Translations under genes and position numbers: made by a program
Shown here: positions 34,701 to 40,700 of the stretch, in pieces
Position numbering within the stretch: position 1 is the first letter of the stretch
Layout: every line of letters starts with the position of its first letter
Source: Patiria pectinifera
Taxonomy: Eukaryota > Echinodermata > Asteroidea > Valvatida > Asterinidae
Length of the DNA stretch: 64,000 nucleotides
Direction: 5' to 3'
Assembly (NCBI GenBank): GCA_029964075.1
Contig: CM057147.1
Coordinates: forward strand, 20,233,513-20,297,512
The notes under the pieces: generated by a model
What the model was told of the DNA's origin: nothing
Seen by the model: only the letters and a program-made list of their open reading frames with translations
Database searches by the model: none

Positions 34701-37700
34701 TGATGTTGCAGATGATGCTGCGATCCCCCTTAAACTCTCCAAAATGTCTTTCAGAGTGGAGCTTGAGGTGACCTATGTAAGGCCACAAGGCTTGAGAATT
34801 CTGCAACCACTTACAATCTCGACCGACACGAACATTATTTGGGAAATTTAGACAGTCAAAACAAAAATCAGAGAAAATGGTAACGTCAGACCATACAGCG
34901 ACATTGGCATTGAGCTGGCAGGCTGGTCATTAGTCTGGTCCCTTACACATTGCGCTAAATTAAAAAGCGTTTACAGGTCTCAGATACACGGCCTTTGCTC
35001 CCTCAGTCTGGCTTCCATATGCACAATTACAAAATTACAACACCATCTGCAAATGGTGCCTCACTAAATATAGAGCAAAATAAATAAAAAAATTTACAGA
35101 TTTGAAAAGAGCACAATCTCAGCATTACTGTTGTGAAAACCGCATGCTGGTACCACATTTAGTTCAAAAATTATGGAAGTCGGAACACCAAGAGAGGTGA
35201 TGAAGTGATGTGATGAAGTGGCCCTATTTTGGCCTGTATCTCCAAATGAAAGTTCCCGATAAACGACTCATTTAGCTTGATCGCATCACATATGGTCTCA
35301 ACCCTCACAGGTAACTATTTGTACACCTGGAGAGAGACAACTGCGGTAAAGTGTCTTGCCCAAGAACACAATCACCTGTCTTGTCATACGGGGTTGATCA
35401 TTACCTTGCATAGTGACTGTAGCACATCAATGATAGCGTTAGTTTTCTCCAACTGTCTGGTGAGGTCATGAAGATCACTGGTGGAGCTGTTGAGCTGGGA
35501 ACTGATGTCTCCCTGAATACCAAAAAAAAAAAAAAGATACCAAATTGACTTCTTTTGACAATAAAAAGTAACATCTTAACCAGCTCGTGTCGGATGACGT
35601 GATAACACCCACTGGCTGTTTTAAACACAGGCAGGGCTGATAGATTAAGATGTCAAAATTGCCACAACTTGCCTTCGGGTGACGTCTAAACACGTTAATC
35701 CCTTTTGCTTTTTGTACACACACACAAAGTCTGTGAAGCGTCCTGCTTTTTTTTTTAACCAAACTGAGGACTTTCCAATGGTTTCTTTTGGTAAAAATGT
35801 TTTCTTAATTTAGCACTCTTAATTTGTATTTGTCAAATTTTGTGCATTCCTTCAACTTCTGTAAGCAAATAAAGAGACAAATTTCACATGAAGGAACCAT
35901 TAAAAAGTCCTAGTTTTAGTGAAAAAAGGGATTCTTGGATAAAAGAACCCCCACGCCAAGTATCAGGCCGAAATATTTCCATGAAAAAATACCATCATTT
36001 TACCAACTTTTGTGCTCACATTTGTATGGCCCTTAGCAAGGAGTTTACTCCAGTGCGTGGCCATAGAATAGGCTAGGTTTTTACCAATGGTGCATTAAGT
36101 CAAAAACCATTGCCACAGACAACAATGCCTGTCTCATCAGACACAGCCTCACATACCTAGTCTAGGGGCTAGACGATGTTATGGTCGGATACGCGATTAC
36201 CTGCTGCAGCGATAACCCGCCGTCGCATGAGGTCGCAAGAGGTTGCTATCTAAACCAACCAAGATCCCCCACCATCGGAACGTCTAGGCCAACTCCTAAA
36301 ATCTTCCCCCCCCCCCCCAAAAAAAAAAAAATGGGGGGAAGTGCGCATGCGCTACTTCCACAGGCAATTACTGTTCATTTTCAGTCCCACACAAACTACA
36401 CACAACAAAAGTGCTGACCAGTGAAGTTGTACAAACGTCTTGCTTCATCTTTTACGTTACTTGAAGAAATTTGAAAGTTTTCTTGGGAACTACTATGAAT
36501 TTTTTTTGAATGCGCGCTGCATATATTAGGCCAAAGGTACACGCACATTACACAACCAGTACGAATTGGCCTAGACGTTGTTCCGACGGGTTCGTGGGTG
36601 ATATTGGTTGGTCAGTGGGTGTGGGTTTATCACTGCAGCAGGTTATCGCATATCAAACCATAACAATGTCTAGCCTTTAAGCCTCAGTCATACATTCACT
36701 GTTTGGAGCTACAGCTATCCACAGTTTAGAATTGTGATAACCGTGGGAGTGCTATATTCATCCTAAATATCTGCATGGTTATCCCTCATCTTCCTTTGGT
36801 ATTCATGGAGGGGCTACGGAACTTTTAAACTGTTCCAAACATCCGTGGTGAATCGTCATGAAAATCAATGCGCAGTGAAACCCGGGGACATCCATAGAAC
36901 AACTGTACTAATTCGTAGTGTTATTTGTAGCTATTCGTACATACTCTTGGAGATTTGTAGCTCATTCGTGGTGGAAATCTCTACGAATTCACTACAAATG
37001 TCTTACGGTTATGCCCAGATATGCTAGAATTCTGCTAAGGTTGTACTACGAATATGACTATGCTTTATTTGTAGGAGAACCTTGGTCATCCGTGGCCCAA
37101 TCACAGACAACTGTGGCATTAACATAATTATTCTTGGTAATCCGTCAAGAAACTGTGGTTGTATTCGTAGAGAAACATCCCACAGTTGTGGCTATCCGTC
37201 CTGAAACCCTAGTGCATTCTTAGAAAGTCAATTTCTCCACGAGTCTTGACAGTTTATTGTGATCAATTGATTCTTGGTAAACCCTGGATATTCGTAGGTC
37301 CAACCGTGAATGTGTGACTGGGGCCTTAAGACTATGACATACCTTGATCTTATTACTGAGAGTCTGCATCTCAGTGGACAGTGTCTGCACCTTGTTGTGT
37401 AGCTCCTGGGTGGAGTCCCTGGTGGGTCTGTAGTTGGCATACTTCTCGTGTACGGCGTGGAAGATTTCACCCTTGATCTCATCAATGTGAGTTGATAATT
37501 TGCCGATGCCCGTCCCAAGGTCTTCCTTTTCCAACAGATCTGGGCAAAGAATTACAAAATATTGGGTGAGTAAAAAACACCAAAACCCAAATGGCAGGAC
37601 CAACTTTCGAATGAAGTTTTGCCTGTAGCATTTTAAAACTGTAGGATATAAAAACCCAATCAATAAGCTTGTGGACTTGTGACGGTTAATACGGCACGTA

Positions 37701-40700
37701 TGTTTCAGCCGCTCATTTAGTTTGCGTGCATGCGCACTCAAAATATGAAATACTGATAATCAGCAAACATGGATGCCTGCAGTCGCAGTTTGAACCACTG
37801 AAGTATCGGTCAACATCACGCTCGAAGTACTTTGACAAATTTTTCTCTCCACGTGGACAGGAATTTAAGGCAATCAAAGTCACTTTTGCAAACCTTAGCG
37901 CTAAAAAACAGAGAGTATTTGTTGCATTTTTTTTTGTTTTTCCGTGTCGTGTAGTAGGAAAGTATTGGGTCACAAATTCAAAACAGGCAACAGTTTAGGC
38001 AATAATTTTTGAGTTTTGCCGAGTAATTGTAAACTTGTCTTCACTGAAAAATGGTAAAGGATGCCACGGAACGTGCGATGTATAAATATCATTTAAGTCG
38101 GAAACCGTTTCAATGAGAAAAGTAAGGTCTCTCGTTATACGTTTTTTTCGTTGAATGTAACGTTAGTGTGCACGTACCTGTACACAGACCCTGGAATCTG
38201 GCCCGTAAACATGGCTACCCACGCGTCACGTGCTCCGTTTGTAATCTTTCGACGCGTTGGAAATGTATACATTTAACTGGAACGATTTACAACTGACTGG
38301 TTCCCGGCCCAGAAATGCAGTTAAGTACGATCATAGAGGGCACTGGGACCAGTGTATTTGTGCACGAAGCTTTCAAAATGGGTTTACTCGAAAAATGACG
38401 ATTTTTATAAGCTACAGGTTTCCTTCTTAAATCAAATCACCTGTAAAATGAAAATAATCAATATCATCCTTTTCGATGGTACTACGGCTGATCTAAGGTA
38501 AACCCGGCAAATTGTCCAAATGTGTAAACCAAACTCAAAAGTGAACGATATTTTTCCTTTTCATTTTGTACGTTTTTTGTCCATAATTATTATTTTTTTT
38601 TATATATATATTTGAAAAGGTTTTTAGCGCTGTTACCACACTGTACGTAAGTACGTTTAAGAAGGATACATTTTAAGACATGAAAACCAGACAATCGTTG
38701 ATTGCGTCGTCTGCTACCGCTGTTTGCAAGCCGACGATGCAGAAAAAACAATTGCGCATGCGTGAAAAGACGAACTAAATGCACGCACGGTCTATGGGGC
38801 TGTAGCCCCATAAATGTGGCCTATTTACTGGACTGCCTCCGTAAACATAGGCCACACATCCACATGTACAAAAACGTGTCGCACTTTGCCAAATTTTGAT
38901 TTTCGCATTTAGGCTTAGTTTGTAGGGTTTTTTTGCTTTAGAAGCATACTCACCCTCTTTATAGGCTAAGGCCAAAAAAAAAAATAGTTCTGCTTCCGAT
39001 TACATGCCTTTCAAAAATAGGGTCGGTCGGTCGGAATTTTTTTTTTTTTGGCCAATTTTTTTTTATGCAGATTGAATGGGGTATTCAATTATATGCGAAG
39101 TTTTTAGCCTGAACTATTTCCATTGCACTACAAAAGCTATACACAAAATGGCCACAAAAAGTGAGTAAAACCCAGTGATGTAGTGCCTTGATGCTGGGCC
39201 TTGGCCTTAAGGCTGCCTTAAGGCTGGATTTTAGGGCCTTGGCCTTGGCCTCGAGGCTTGAGGGCAAAAGCCTTGGCCTTGGCCTTGGCCTTGAGGGTTC
39301 AGGGCCTTGCAATTTTGAGTCAAGGCTCTTCAAGGCCCATAGATTTTTGCATTTTCCAGATAAATCTGTCCGAAATTTTGCTGTTACCATTTTAATCGCA
39401 TTACCATGGAGGAGGGAATTAGCACCCTATAGATTTGTGTGTTGGGCACATTTCCACTTTTGTAGCATCACATTTTGTTACCATTGTAGTAGATTTGCTG
39501 CAAAAATATTCCGTACACTTGTGGCGCTAATTAGATGATCACTTTAATTGCATATAACTATGGAATAGATCTGATAGGTTGTATATGTCTCCCTGATAAG
39601 TGCTAAAGATTTGCATCTGTTTTAGATAATGCTGATATTTCTGACCATGTTGGGCCAGCAAATAAAAATTTCCTAAATCAGTTTCTTGGATCCCCCTTTT
39701 GTTACGCTTGGGAGAATTGTGTGTCAATTTAGAAGTAAATCATTATTTTGTTTAGTTAAACCATATTGAAGACCTGAACTTATACTTTAATAGGTACAGT
39801 GCAGTCATAAAACGGTGTGGGCCTATGCGAGCATGTTGATTGCAATTAAAGAAATGTTGTTCTTCGTAACGAGTAATTCGTGATGATAAGGGCGGATCCA
39901 GGGGGGCCAAAAGGGGCCATGCCCCCCCCCCAAAAAAAACGAAACCATTTCTTTTTAATGTGACGTCGTAATAAAGGCAGGCAAAGAGTACACCACCATC
40001 TTTTCCTCAAAAAACATCGGTTAAAATGGTCAGCCTCAAATCGCACCACAGAGTATCTCCAATCCAAAAAAAATTCGGGGCCCTTAAGCGGGCCCCGAAG
40101 CCCAAGCCGTAATTTTTTGACCCACTTTTTTTGGGGGGGGGACCAAAATTTCTGTGCCCCCCCCCCCAAATTGTGTTCTGGATCCGCCCTTGCGTGATGA
40201 TGTATCACTCATGTGACTATAATTAGTTCTATATCAGTGGTCATTTCATAAAACAGGGCCTTGGCCTTGGCCTTGGCCTTGAGGGTTAAGCCTTGGCCTT
40301 GGCCTCGAGGCTTGAGGGTCAAAGCCTTGGCCTTGGCCTTGGCCTTGAGGGTCAAAGCCTTGGCCTTGGCCTTGGCCTTGAGGGTCAAAGCCTTTGCTCC
40401 AACACTGGTAAAACCTACCTTAATTATTGTCAATATATTTACGTTCGATAATTCGCAAAAAAAATTGTGGAAAATTCAGGTCATTCGCACCATAGGCACA
40501 ACGCTTGTCAAGAATGGGAGCTGGCCAAAACTCTGAAGTGTGTGATGCACTGTACATGTACCCAGCCCGCGGCCAACGGGTCGAAAATTTCAGGAAACAC
40601 GCTGCAATGTATCACTCCAAATACGAGTAGTGTGATCTCAAAATGAACTCGTGAAAACGGAAAATACATACACAGACAAGCTAGATCAAATCTGTGAGTT

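Noticed and set aside
37220..37741. Single 173-residue zw10 first exon starting at 37741
   Set aside because: Only the part from 37539 matches ZW10; the upstream text lacks similarity and a good splice acceptor (TTTGCCCAG) marks the boundary.
39190..40400. Ala/Leu/Lys-rich repeat proteins
   Set aside because: They are translations of the (GGCCTT)n low-complexity repeat.
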